In this document: piece by piece, positions 1 through 7,774 of the stretch
Layout of the letters: every line of letters starts with the position of its first letter
Position numbering within the stretch: the stretch's first letter is position 1
Origin: Pelolinea submarina
GTDB lineage: Bacteria > Chloroflexota > Anaerolineae > Anaerolineales > Anaerolineaceae
Direction of reading: 5' to 3'
Length of the DNA: 64,000 bases
Assembly: GCF_003966975.1 (NCBI RefSeq)
Contig: NZ_AP018437.1
Location: 1,116,001-1,180,000 of the forward strand
Translations under genes and position numbers: made by a program
Notes under the pieces: model-generated
Told to the model about the DNA's origin: nothing
Database searches by the model: none
The model's input: the letters and a program-made list of their open reading frames with translations, nothing else

Positions 1-2
1 TA

Positions 3-470
3 ACCATCATCTCCAAACCCACCGAATGGGATGCCGCGAAATTCTCCTCCGCGACCCTCGACGTTGCCGGTACCACCGATATCGATGCGATCTACATGCA
101 TTCCGATTCCGTAGGCACCACCGTTGTCTTGGCCGCCCTCGAGCAGCTCGGCAAGAAATTCCAGCGCGGCGAAGAAGGCCATGTGTTCCTGGCTGGTGTT
201 GATGGCAGCCCCGATGCTCTGCAGGCCATCCGCGATGGTTGGTCCGATCAGGCTTCCAGCCAGCCCATCCCCGACTTCGGTATCATCGCCGACTGGATCG
301 AGAAGAAACTCGCCGGTGAAGAACCCACCGAAGGCGAAGTTGTACAGGAAGGCGCTCTGTGGTCACCTGCTACCATTGTCCTGACCGACAACGGTTACCA
401 GTTGAACCTGGCCACCACCTCCGTATCACCTGACAACGCTGATAGCACCGCGTTGTGGGGCAACAACTAA
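3..470 (+). CDS. Sugar ABC transporter substrate-binding protein, C-terminal part
   Basis: The frame is open from the left edge of the window, so the start lies outside; about 155 residues are visible. The fragment looks like the second lobe of a type I periplasmic binding protein of the ribose/galactose (CUT2) family, with a passage of the form AIYMHSDSVGTT, an aspartate in GVDGSPDALQAI, and an acidic C-terminal tail. It would capture a sugar outside the membrane and deliver it to the two permeases that follow. The gene is followed by a perfect stem-loop and then by permease, ATPase and permease genes in the same direction, the usual order for such an operon. The substrate cannot be read from this part. 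Family assignment is fairly secure, mainly from context. Confidence 0.75.
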   Translation, partial: TIISKPTEWDAAKFSSATLDVAGTTDIDAIYMHSDSVGTTVVLAALEQLGKKFQRGEEGHVFLAGVDGSPDALQAIRDGWSDQASSQPIPDFGIIADWIEKKLAGEEPTEGEVVQEGALWSPATIVLTDNGYQLNLATTSVSPDNADSTALWGNN

Positions 471-494
471 TTCTGTACTGAAATAGACTAAAAT

Positions 495-522
495 GAATAA
501 GCCGTAGAAATACGGCTTATTC
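495..522 (+). terminator. Perfect 12-bp stem-loop after the binding-protein gene
   Basis: Arms 495-506 and 511-522 are perfectly complementary and close on a GAAA tetraloop. There is no long T-run after it, so it is more likely a partial terminator or a 3'-end stabiliser of the binding-protein message than a full stop. It lies between the binding-protein gene and the first permease. Similar hairpins follow the other two binding-protein genes in this window. Confidence 0.6.
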
Positions 523-573
523 ACTAAATAATCTCATGCGTGTTCAAAAAAATTTTTATTATGAGGTGTACTC

Positions 574-1644
574 GTGAAGAAAAATACGAGCAAGCTTCTT
601 GATGTAATCTTCGAGAACCTGATTTGGTTACTGGTAGCCGCCAGTTTGATCATCTTCTCATCACTATCTTCGAGTTTCCGCGCTCCGAATAACATGGCAG
701 GGTTGCTTTACCGCTCGGCGGCACTGGGTTTGCTCGTTTTAGGTCAATCATTTACCATGATCACCGGTAACTTTGACCTGTCTTCCGAATCCGGTTTAGG
801 CCTGACAGCAATGGTAGCCGCGCTCGCGTTAGCCAGCGCAGATAATGGAGGCCTGGGCTGGGAAGTTTCACCGTTTGTTGCAATTGTCCTGATGATCGGT
901 GTTGGTTTACTAATTGGTCTTATTAACGGCTTTTTAATCACTCGTTTAAAGATGAACAACTTGATTGTGACCATCGCAATGCAAATGATCCTGCGTGGTA
1001 TGGTTTACATCATTTCTCCCGGTTCGACTGCCAGTTTCTTTCCCAAAGCCTTTGACTGGCTGGGCGGCGGTACTTTGTTTAAAATTCCACTGGAGAAAGG
1101 CTTCTTCAGTTTTCCTGTTGCGACTTTGTTCGTAATTATCGTGTTTATTATTGCTCACATCATCACCCGCTATACCCAATTCGGCCGCAATATGTACGCG
1201 GTCGGTTCCAACCTGACGGCTGCCAAAGATGCCGGTATTGACTCGGATAGAATTGTCCGCATCGTCTACCTGATCGATGGATTCTGCATGGCGTTGGCGG
1301 GTTGGCTGGCGGCTGGCCGTATTGACTCGGCCACCCCTCGCACCGGGGCCGGTTTGACCTTCCCTGTCCAGGCAGCCGCAGTTATCGGCGGCATTAGCAT
1401 GGCCGGCGGGCGCGGCAACATGATCGGCGCTTTGGGCGGTTTGATGTTGTGGTCCATTTTGGATAATGGCCTGAGCATCATCCGTGTTTCTCCCTTCTGG
1501 ATTGAAACCAGCCGCGGCTTGATCCTGTTGTTCGCGGTATTTCTGGATGCGGTCAAAGTCAGGCAAATGCATCAGCGCTCACTGATCGATATCTTGATGC
1601 AAAGTACCATTGGTCTGAAAGACAAGACCATCGTAAAGAAATAA
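574..1644 (+). CDS. Sugar ABC transporter permease (CUT2, RbsC-like), first of two
   Basis: A 356-residue integral membrane protein of the RbsC/XylH/LsrC branch (BPD_transp_2 family). It carries the family hallmark GNFDLS at residues 65-70 after the second membrane segment, and a Gly-rich stretch containing VIGGISMAGGRGN near residues 270-285 that corresponds to the cytoplasmic coupling region. Roughly eight to ten hydrophobic segments are visible. It forms the membrane channel for sugar uptake. The ATPase starts 15 bp downstream and a second, different permease follows it, so the transporter probably uses a permease heterodimer, as LsrCD and YtfT/YjfF do. The start follows a GAGGTG ribosome-binding site. 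Confidence 0.9.
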   Translation: MKKNTSKLLDVIFENLIWLLVAASLIIFSSLSSSFRAPNNMAGLLYRSAALGLLVLGQSFTMITGNFDLSSESGLGLTAMVAALALASADNGGLGWEVSPFVAIVLMIGVGLLIGLINGFLITRLKMNNLIVTIAMQMILRGMVYIISPGSTASFFPKAFDWLGGGTLFKIPLEKGFFSFPVATLFVIIVFIIAHIITRYTQFGRNMYAVGSNLTAAKDAGIDSDRIVRIVYLIDGFCMALAGWLAAGRIDSATPRTGAGLTFPVQAAAVIGGISMAGGRGNMIGALGGLMLWSILDNGLSIIRVSPFWIETSRGLILLFAVFLDAVKVRQMHQRSLIDILMQSTIGLKDKTIVKK

Positions 1645-1659
1645 TAAGGAAGTGGTGAA

Positions 1660-3189
1660 ATGAATACTACTGAAAAAGTAATGGAAAAAACACCAATCCT
1701 TAGTGTAGAAGGTGTTAGCAAAGCTTTCCCCGGCGTTCAGGCTTTGACAAGTGTTGATTTCTGCGTCATGGAAGGCGAAATCCACGGGTTGGTTGGCAAG
1801 AACGGTGCCGGAAAATCCACCCTGATGGCCATCCTGATGGGCATTCTGGAACCCAACGAAGGCACCATCATCGTCGGCGACCAGCAATTCCACGCGATGA
1901 GCCCCAAAGAAGCCATCGAAAAAGGTATTGCCTACGTTCCCCAACACGTGGCCATGATGGACAGCCTGACCGTGGCTGAAAATATTCTGGCCGGGGAGCT
2001 GCCCAAAACAAAAATGGGCCTGGTGGATTGGAAGAGGGTCAACTCAGAGGCCATGGAACGTTTAGGAAGATTGGGCCTTGAAATGGATGTTACCAAGAAA
2101 GTGGAAGGGTTGGGCGTGGCTGAACAGACTATGTTGGCCATTGCCAAAGCTCTATTTGGTAATGCCAAACTGATCATCCTGGACGAACCCACTGCTTCGC
2201 TTTCCCGCAAGGATATCAACCGGCTATTCTCCTTCGTGAAATCCCTGAAGGATAAGGGCGGCTCGTTCATTTACATCTCCCATCACCTGGAAGAGGTGTT
2301 TGAGATCTGCGACCGCGTGACCGTCCTGCGTGACGGACACATTGTCGGCACAGCCGAAGTGGCACAAATCGATGTTCCCAAACTGATTGTCATGATGGTC
2401 GGTGAGGACGTGGAAGATTACACGCGCGAATCCACCTGCCAGGATGAAGTGGTTATGGAATTGAACGGGTTGGAACGGCGCGGCTTTTACGAAGACATCA
2501 GCCTGAAACTGCGTAAAGGTGAAATTGTCGGCTTGACCGGTTTGCAGGGTTGCGGCGTGGAACAGTTGGGCAAAGGCCTGTTTGGTTTGGAACCACGCGG
2601 TATTGGTGAGATTGTCATCGACAATGAAGAATTCACCGCGGATAAACCCATCGACTCTTTCAACCAGGGCCTGGCATACCTGCCGCAAGACCGCTATCGC
2701 TATGGTCTGGTCGGCCTGCGCTCGGTGCGCGAGAATGTGACCTACCCGATCCTGAACAAGCTGATCCGGTTGGTTAATCTGATCAACCGCCGGGAAGAGA
2801 AAGTCATTGTTGACAAGTTTATCAGCGAGCTGGATATCAAGACACCTTCGCAGGAACAACCGGCGCGCCTTTTGAGCGGCGGCAACCAGCAGAAAGTTGT
2901 CTTCGCCAAACTGGCGTCCACCAAACCCAGCGTTCTGGTTTTGCACGAACCGACCCAGGGTGTGGACGTGCGCGCGAAAATGGATATTTTCCGCATCATC
3001 GATGACATGGCTGCGCAAGGTGTGGCCGTCATCATCATCTCTACAGAGATCCGCGAGTTGATCGGCGTTTGTGACCGCATCATGGTGATGAACGACGGAA
3101 GAATGACCGATGAATTCAAAAAAGGTGAGAAAGATATGACACCTGAGAAAATCCTCGCAGCAATTGAAGGAGGAAAGAACAATGAATAA
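1660..3189 (+). CDS. Sugar ABC transporter ATP-binding protein (RbsA-like, two nucleotide-binding domains)
   Basis: A 509-residue tandem ATPase typical of CUT2 sugar importers. The first domain has Walker A GKNGAGKS at about residues 46-53 and Walker B ILDEPTASL; its signature loop is the degenerate form usual here (LGVAEQT). The second domain has a degenerate Walker A (GLQGCGVEQLG), which is normal for the family, and an intact LSGGNQQKV signature. Its Walker B reads VLVLHEPTQGVD, with His where Asp is usual, so this copy departs more from consensus than the two other ATPases in the window. The stop codon overlaps the start of the next permease gene by 8 bases, implying translational coupling. 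Confidence 0.93.
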   Translation: MNTTEKVMEKTPILSVEGVSKAFPGVQALTSVDFCVMEGEIHGLVGKNGAGKSTLMAILMGILEPNEGTIIVGDQQFHAMSPKEAIEKGIAYVPQHVAMMDSLTVAENILAGELPKTKMGLVDWKRVNSEAMERLGRLGLEMDVTKKVEGLGVAEQTMLAIAKALFGNAKLIILDEPTASLSRKDINRLFSFVKSLKDKGGSFIYISHHLEEVFEICDRVTVLRDGHIVGTAEVAQIDVPKLIVMMVGEDVEDYTRESTCQDEVVMELNGLERRGFYEDISLKLRKGEIVGLTGLQGCGVEQLGKGLFGLEPRGIGEIVIDNEEFTADKPIDSFNQGLAYLPQDRYRYGLVGLRSVRENVTYPILNKLIRLVNLINRREEKVIVDKFISELDIKTPSQEQPARLLSGGNQQKVVFAKLASTKPSVLVLHEPTQGVDVRAKMDIFRIIDDMAAQGVAVIIISTEIRELIGVCDRIMVMNDGRMTDEFKKGEKDMTPEKILAAIEGGKNNE

Positions 3190-4219
3190 GGGTCAAAATC
3201 GCGACTGGGTAAAAACTTTCCTGGATAACTTTATCTGGTTTATTCTGGCCATTTTGTTTACGTATTTTGCCGTCAATATTCCGAACTTTACCAGCAAGAC
3301 TAACCTGATCAACGTCCTGCTGCATGCCAGTGTTCTGGGTGTGCTGACCATTGGACAAACTATCGTCCTGCTGACCGGCAACTTTGACCTTTCCGCTGAG
3401 GGTATGGTCTCCTTATCCACGATTTTCGCCATGTGGCTGATGATCACCCCCGGTACCGTCACGGGTACAGCCCAGGGCTCCGGTTTAATGATGGATCCTT
3501 ACCTGGTGATCCCCATCATTCTGGTGCTGGGCACCGTGGTAGGTTACCTGATCGGCATTATGATCACCCGTTTGAACATGAACGGTTTTATCGTCACCCT
3601 GGCGGCACAGCTGGTGCTGCGTGGTGTGGCTATGATTATCAGCAACGGCCAGATCATGACCGGTTCGCCCAAAGCCTTCAACTGGCTGGGCGGCGCTAAA
3701 GTCTACGGCTTCCCGGTTTCGGTCATCGTCACCCTGCTGCTCTACGTGGGTGTGAACTATTTACTGAACCAGTCCAAATTTGGGCGTGAGCTGCGCGCTG
3801 TCGGAGCCAATCCGGATGCCGCGCGCGCTTCAGGTTTCAACCCCAAGCGCACCATTACCATGGCTTACACCATCGGCGGTTTCCTGGCGGCTTTCGCCGG
3901 CTGGATGCTCTTGGGCCGTTTGGAAACGACCGTTTCCAGCCTGGGCGAGGGCATGACCCTGGAGACTGTGGCGGCCTCCGTCATCGGCGGCGTCAGCTTG
4001 AAAGGCGGCATCGGCAGTGTTGGCGGAGCTTTCGCCGGCGTGCTGCTGCTGTCTATGATCGATAATGCCTTGAACCTGATGTCGGTGGATTCCTTCTGGG
4101 TTGAGAGTGTGCGCGGCTTCATTATCCTGGTCGCGCTGCTGATCGAAGCGCAGAAGTTCCGCTACAAACCGAAGGTCGTGCACGAAAAAGAACCGGCAGT
4201 AGCGTCCGATTGCAAATAG
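3182..4219 (+). CDS. Sugar ABC transporter permease (CUT2), second of two
   Basis: A 345-residue membrane protein of the same family as the permease at 574 but clearly divergent from it. It carries GNFDLSAEG in the position of the GNFDLSSES motif of the first permease and a coupling region containing VIGGVSLKGGIGS. The start at 3182 is chosen because a GAAGGAGG ribosome-binding site lies just upstream and because the ATG overlaps the TAA of the ATPase gene; an alternative 18 bases upstream lacks such a site. Two distinct permeases around one ATPase suggest a heterodimeric channel. Substrate unknown; the genes that follow suggest an uncommon sugar or sugar derivative. Confidence 0.9.
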   Translation: MNKGQNRDWVKTFLDNFIWFILAILFTYFAVNIPNFTSKTNLINVLLHASVLGVLTIGQTIVLLTGNFDLSAEGMVSLSTIFAMWLMITPGTVTGTAQGSGLMMDPYLVIPIILVLGTVVGYLIGIMITRLNMNGFIVTLAAQLVLRGVAMIISNGQIMTGSPKAFNWLGGAKVYGFPVSVIVTLLLYVGVNYLLNQSKFGRELRAVGANPDAARASGFNPKRTITMAYTIGGFLAAFAGWMLLGRLETTVSSLGEGMTLETVAASVIGGVSLKGGIGSVGGAFAGVLLLSMIDNALNLMSVDSFWVESVRGFIILVALLIEAQKFRYKPKVVHEKEPAVASDCK

Positions 4220-4312
4220 TTCCGAAAAATTAAGGAATTGCAAGAAAGACTTTAAAGAAAAGCTGCAAGTAAACAACACTTTATAAATAGGAATCTGGAA
4301 ACAGGAGCAGAA

Positions 4313-5323
4313 ATGAGCAAAGCGAAATACGCGGCAATTGTACATAATTACAATTACCCAACTGATCGTTTCAATAAAGAGTATGGCATCAAGGGTGCCA
4401 ACAAATTGATCCTGAACCTGATCGAGACCGCTGGAAAACAGGGTCTGGTGAAAGGCCTCGAATTCAACATGGATGAGTCGCCTGCAGAGACCTGCACCGG
4501 CGTCAACATGGAGAACTGGAAGGAAGTCAAATCCGCCTTGGATGCCAATGGCCTGGAAATCATCGGCGTGGCGCCGAACTTGTGGAGCAGTTATGCTTTC
4601 GCAAACGGCACGCTGGGCGCAGCGGATGCGAAAACCCGTAAAGAAGCTCTGGATCTGGTCAAGAAAGCCATGGATCTGGCCGCGAAAGTGGGCAGTCCCT
4701 ATGTGAATATCTGGCCCGGTCAGGACGGCTACGATTATTATTTCACCACTGATTATCCCAAAGCGTATGATTGGTGGATTGAAGGCATGCAGGCAGCGGC
4801 CGATTACAACCCCGATATCAAACTGGGTTTTGAACCGAAACCCTATGAACCACGTTCATACTCCACCATCAGCACGGTTTCCAAATCCCTGTTGATGATC
4901 CGCGATGTGGACCGCAAGAATGTCGGCCTGAACATCGACGTCGGCCATATGCTGTACGCGCACGAAAACCTGGGCGAGTCGGTCGCGCTTTCCATGCGCG
5001 AGGGTAATAAGCTGTTCCACCTGCACATGAATGACAATTATGCGGACGCAGACGCCGATATGATGTTTGCTTCCGTTCATTTCCTGGCTTTCCTGGAAAT
5101 GTTCTATTGGCTGCGGAAAACCAACTACTCCGGTTGGAAATCCCTGGATCTGTTCAACTATCGTACAGACCCGGCTGCTTCGATTGCCGAAGGCATCCGT
5201 TGGATGATGGCGTTCGACGAATTGATCGATCGCGTCGGCATGGATAAATTGGAAGAATTGATCAAGAATGGGAATGCCGTAGAGAATATGACATTCTTCA
5301 GGAAGATCATTTTTCAACAGTAA
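4313..5323 (+). CDS. Sugar isomerase/epimerase, xylose-isomerase-like TIM barrel
   Basis: A 336-residue protein of the xylose isomerase-like TIM barrel superfamily. Likely metal ligands are seen in order: Glu in GFEPKPYEP, Asp and His in NIDVGHML, His in HLHMNDNYAD and Asp in SLDLFNYRTD. This spacing resembles sugar isomerases and ketose 3-epimerases more than canonical XylA, and it is clearly distinct from the true xylose isomerase at 15584. It probably isomerises or epimerises the sugar imported by the transporter upstream. It starts 93 bp after the second permease and precedes the SDR gene, so it is probably in the same transcription unit. Exact substrate cannot be deduced. Confidence 0.75.
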   Translation: MSKAKYAAIVHNYNYPTDRFNKEYGIKGANKLILNLIETAGKQGLVKGLEFNMDESPAETCTGVNMENWKEVKSALDANGLEIIGVAPNLWSSYAFANGTLGAADAKTRKEALDLVKKAMDLAAKVGSPYVNIWPGQDGYDYYFTTDYPKAYDWWIEGMQAAADYNPDIKLGFEPKPYEPRSYSTISTVSKSLLMIRDVDRKNVGLNIDVGHMLYAHENLGESVALSMREGNKLFHLHMNDNYADADADMMFASVHFLAFLEMFYWLRKTNYSGWKSLDLFNYRTDPAASIAEGIRWMMAFDELIDRVGMDKLEELIKNGNAVENMTFFRKIIFQQ

Positions 5324-5443
5324 ATTATTGGTAGCGTAGGAAAAAGAGGAAATGAATTTTCATTTCCTCTCTTTGTTTAAATCCTTGAGTTGCCAACCGG
5401 ACGTTTTGTATGTAAAAATATAATAGTGGAAAGGAGTCATGCT

Positions 5444-6196
5444 ATGGAGATTAAGAACAAGGTTGCGATTGTCACCGGTGCCAGCGGCGGCATTGGCCGC
5501 GAAGTGAGCCTGAAACTGGCAGAGCAGGGTGCCCGTGTGGCTTTGATTGCCCGAAATTTGGATAAATTGAATGAACTGAAAGCCGAAATCGAGAAAGCCG
5601 GCGGACAAGCTATTGTGATTTCGACTGATATTGTTGATGGCAAGTCTGTTGAGGCTATGGCTGCTGCGGTATTCAAGCAGTTAGGCAGCATTGATATATT
5701 GGCAAATTGCGCTTTCTGGGGGCCTCCCGGCAGCCTGGAACAAACTACCGAGGAGTTTTGGGATAAAACAATTGATACCACCTTAAAGGCACCTTTTCTG
5801 TGTATTCGCGCGGTGGTGCCTTATATGCGCAAGGCGGGCGCCGGGCGCATTGTCAATATCGGCTCCAAGGCCGGCAAGGTGGGCGAGGACAACCGTACGG
5901 CTTACTGCGCGGCCAAGTGGGGCCTGGAAGGGCTGAACGCGGCCCTGCAGGAAGAACTGACGCGCGACAATATTCATGTCCAAATGATTTCCCCGGCAGC
6001 CACGAATACGCCCTGGTGGCCGGGCGCGGGAGCTGAGCTGACGCCGGAAATCCTGGCACGCTTTGTCCCGCCGGAGACGATTGCGGACGCTGTCGTGTTC
6101 GCGATTTCCGCGCCGGATCAGGTGATTATCCCGGACATCCCTGTGTACAACTTCCGAAACCCGTTCGAGGGCAAGAGTTCGCCCTTTGCGGAGTAA
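5444..6196 (+). CDS. Short-chain dehydrogenase/reductase
   Basis: A 250-residue classical SDR that interconverts an alcohol and a carbonyl with NAD(P)H. The N-terminal nucleotide-binding motif TGASGGIG and the catalytic YCAAK (YxxxK) motif are present, with a serine in NIGSKAGK positioned as the third catalytic residue. The usual NNAG motif is replaced by NCAFWG, a modest deviation. The start at 5444 follows a GGAAAGGAG ribosome-binding site. It lies 120 bp after the isomerase/epimerase gene and is followed by a strong terminator, so it probably ends the first sugar operon and oxidises or reduces its substrate. Confidence 0.88.
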   Translation: MEIKNKVAIVTGASGGIGREVSLKLAEQGARVALIARNLDKLNELKAEIEKAGGQAIVISTDIVDGKSVEAMAAAVFKQLGSIDILANCAFWGPPGSLEQTTEEFWDKTIDTTLKAPFLCIRAVVPYMRKAGAGRIVNIGSKAGKVGEDNRTAYCAAKWGLEGLNAALQEELTRDNIHVQMISPAATNTPWWPGAGAELTPEILARFVPPETIADAVVFAISAPDQVIIPDIPVYNFRNPFEGKSSPFAE

Positions 6197-6241
6197 ACCA
6201 ACGCTTTTCTTTAATAAAAGAGATTGCCACTTCGACAGTAG

Positions 6242-6267
6242 CGCAGGCATTCTTGCCTGCGTTTTTT
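6242..6267 (+). terminator. Rho-independent terminator of the SDR gene
   Basis: An 8-bp GC-rich stem (6242-6249 with 6254-6261) with a TTCT loop and a run of six T directly after. It ends the first sugar operon. Confidence 0.9.
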
Positions 6268-6280
6268 CTCTTTAAAAAAC

Positions 6281-6317
6281 AACGAGCGTTCCTGGGCTTG
6301 TCGAAGGGACGCTCGTT
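6281..6317 (-). terminator. Terminator of the M24-like gene
   Basis: Arms 6281-6289 and 6309-6317 form a 9-bp stem, extendable past a bulge. On the minus strand it is followed by a T-rich run (the complement of the A-run at 6272-6280), so it terminates the leftward M24-like gene. It sits back to back with the SDR terminator. Confidence 0.75.
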
Positions 6318-6342
6318 TATTCTTTTAAATAAATGTAAGTTT

Positions 6343-7452
6343 TTAGCGTTCCAAAATTGCCGGGCGCGGATAAACCACACCATCGATTTCCACGTTGATG
6401 GCAGGCCATTGGTTGGTGAGGGTCAAGATCTCGAGGCCATTCTCCTTGACCAGGATGGAATCCTCCGATTTGGTGCCCTGCACAGTGGGGTTCCAGCCGA
6501 AAGCCTGATTGACACCCACAGTTTGGGTGGATTCGGAGAAGGCGATATATTCACGCGGTTCGTACCCGATTAAGCCGCCCTGATGGTGATAATGCCACTC
6601 ATTGGAGAAACCTTGCTGCGCATAGGCGTCTTTGGCTTGATCGAGGATGCGGCCAATCACCGCGCCAGGCTGCGTGGCGGACATGAAGGTCGCGTCCACG
6701 AAGGCGGCAGCTTCCTGTTTGTGTTTCAGGTCGGCGGGCGCATGGCCGAAGTAGACACAGCGTGTGAAGGAGATTACCAAGCCCCAACGGCGCGCGCACA
6801 AGACCAGGTGTGCATATTTGTCCAGCTTCTTCTCCGAGGGAATGGGGTGGCGGAAGTTGAAAATACGCTCATCGGTGGCGATCAACAGCACGGTGGGGAA
6901 GATGTTATCCGCCAGCATCTTGGCGGACATGGCCGCTTCAATTTCATGCTCGTTCATGCCGGGTACGATCTCATGCGCCACAGCTTCCACCGCCGCTGCG
7001 GTGTGCTGGCCCAGCCAGCGGTAGCGCTCGATTTCGTTCTCGGTCAGGTCGTAGCGCAGTTTGGCGAAATTGTCTTTGACCATCAGCGCGCCGGCACGCG
7101 GCACGTCCGCGCTGTATTTCAGGCCGGACGCGAGTTTCTTCAGAGTGCTATCCGTGCCCTGGGGGTCATACCAGTTGGGCACCTCAACATCGAACAGGGG
7201 AGCGACTTCACCCAGGGCTTCGGCCTTCAGGCGGTCAATCTCGTTGTTGTTGGCAATCAAGGTCAGGTCTTTCTTTGTCACGAAGATCATGGCCGAACCG
7301 GTTTTATCGATGATTTCCAGATGGTCGTCACCCCCGGCGGTTAACCAACTGAAGTTGGCGTTGGTTCCCAAAAGGACCGCGTCCAACTTCTGTTCATCCA
7401 GGAATTGTCGTACTTTTGCAACCTTTAAATTCACTTCATCCAAGCGATTCAT
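6343..7452 (-). CDS. M24 family (creatinase/Xaa-Pro peptidase fold) protein lacking usual metal ligands
   Basis: A 369-residue protein with an N-terminal creatinase-like domain (about residues 1-135) and a C-terminal pita-bread M24 domain. Alignment by eye to Xaa-Pro dipeptidases shows that the two metal-binding aspartates, usually in a DxG...SDxTRT context, are replaced: the region reads CARRWGLVISFTRCVYFG. The later glutamate of EPG is replaced in FGWNPTVQG, while KSEDSILV keeps its Glu-Asp. The His-containing region is HYHHQGGLIGYEP. It is therefore probably not a normal metallopeptidase; it may be a pseudo-enzyme or act on a different substrate like creatinase, which needs no metal. It stands alone, convergent with the SDR gene. 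Confidence 0.75.
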   Translation of the reverse strand: MNRLDEVNLKVAKVRQFLDEQKLDAVLLGTNANFSWLTAGGDDHLEIIDKTGSAMIFVTKKDLTLIANNNEIDRLKAEALGEVAPLFDVEVPNWYDPQGTDSTLKKLASGLKYSADVPRAGALMVKDNFAKLRYDLTENEIERYRWLGQHTAAAVEAVAHEIVPGMNEHEIEAAMSAKMLADNIFPTVLLIATDERIFNFRHPIPSEKKLDKYAHLVLCARRWGLVISFTRCVYFGHAPADLKHKQEAAAFVDATFMSATQPGAVIGRILDQAKDAYAQQGFSNEWHYHHQGGLIGYEPREYIAFSESTQTVGVNQAFGWNPTVQGTKSEDSILVKENGLEILTLTNQWPAINVEIDGVVYPRPAILER

Positions 7453-7774
7453 GTTAGCCTCTAAGTTTTTATGGGATTATACAATGTTTAGTCATTTGAG
7501 GGATGACGATCTGTATAAAGCAGGAAGAAAGATTATTGATAAGCGGATAATCATTCTGTGTTATAATGTTTCTCTTGGTTGGATATAACCAATACAAATT
7601 TAATAGCTTATGTTTTGAAAATTCCAAAGGGTTGCTCGTCAATATCTGGACGGGCTTTTTTTATGTCTGTGGGTAAAAAAAGGGAGCAGCCGGCGGTTTA
7701 TAACCGATTTGGCTGTTGGCTACTGCGCGATGCGCGGGGCTTCAGGAGTTGTCAAAACGTAACAGGAGATTTTG
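7453..7774 (+). other. Intergenic leader between M24-like gene and helicase
   Basis: This 322-base stretch separates the divergent M24-like and helicase genes. I see no convincing coding sequence. It holds AT-rich promoter-like sequence near 7540-7600 and the terminator-like hairpin at 7634-7662, leaving a G/C-richer leader of about 110 bases directly before the helicase ribosome-binding site (AACAGGAG). Confidence 0.5.
7634..7662 (+). terminator. Terminator-like hairpin in the helicase leader
   Basis: Arms 7634-7640 and 7649-7655 form a 7-bp stem with one G-T pair and an 8-base loop, followed by seven T (7656-7662). It lies about 110 bases upstream of the helicase start, where it would end most leader transcripts unless read through. 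Confidence 0.6.
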
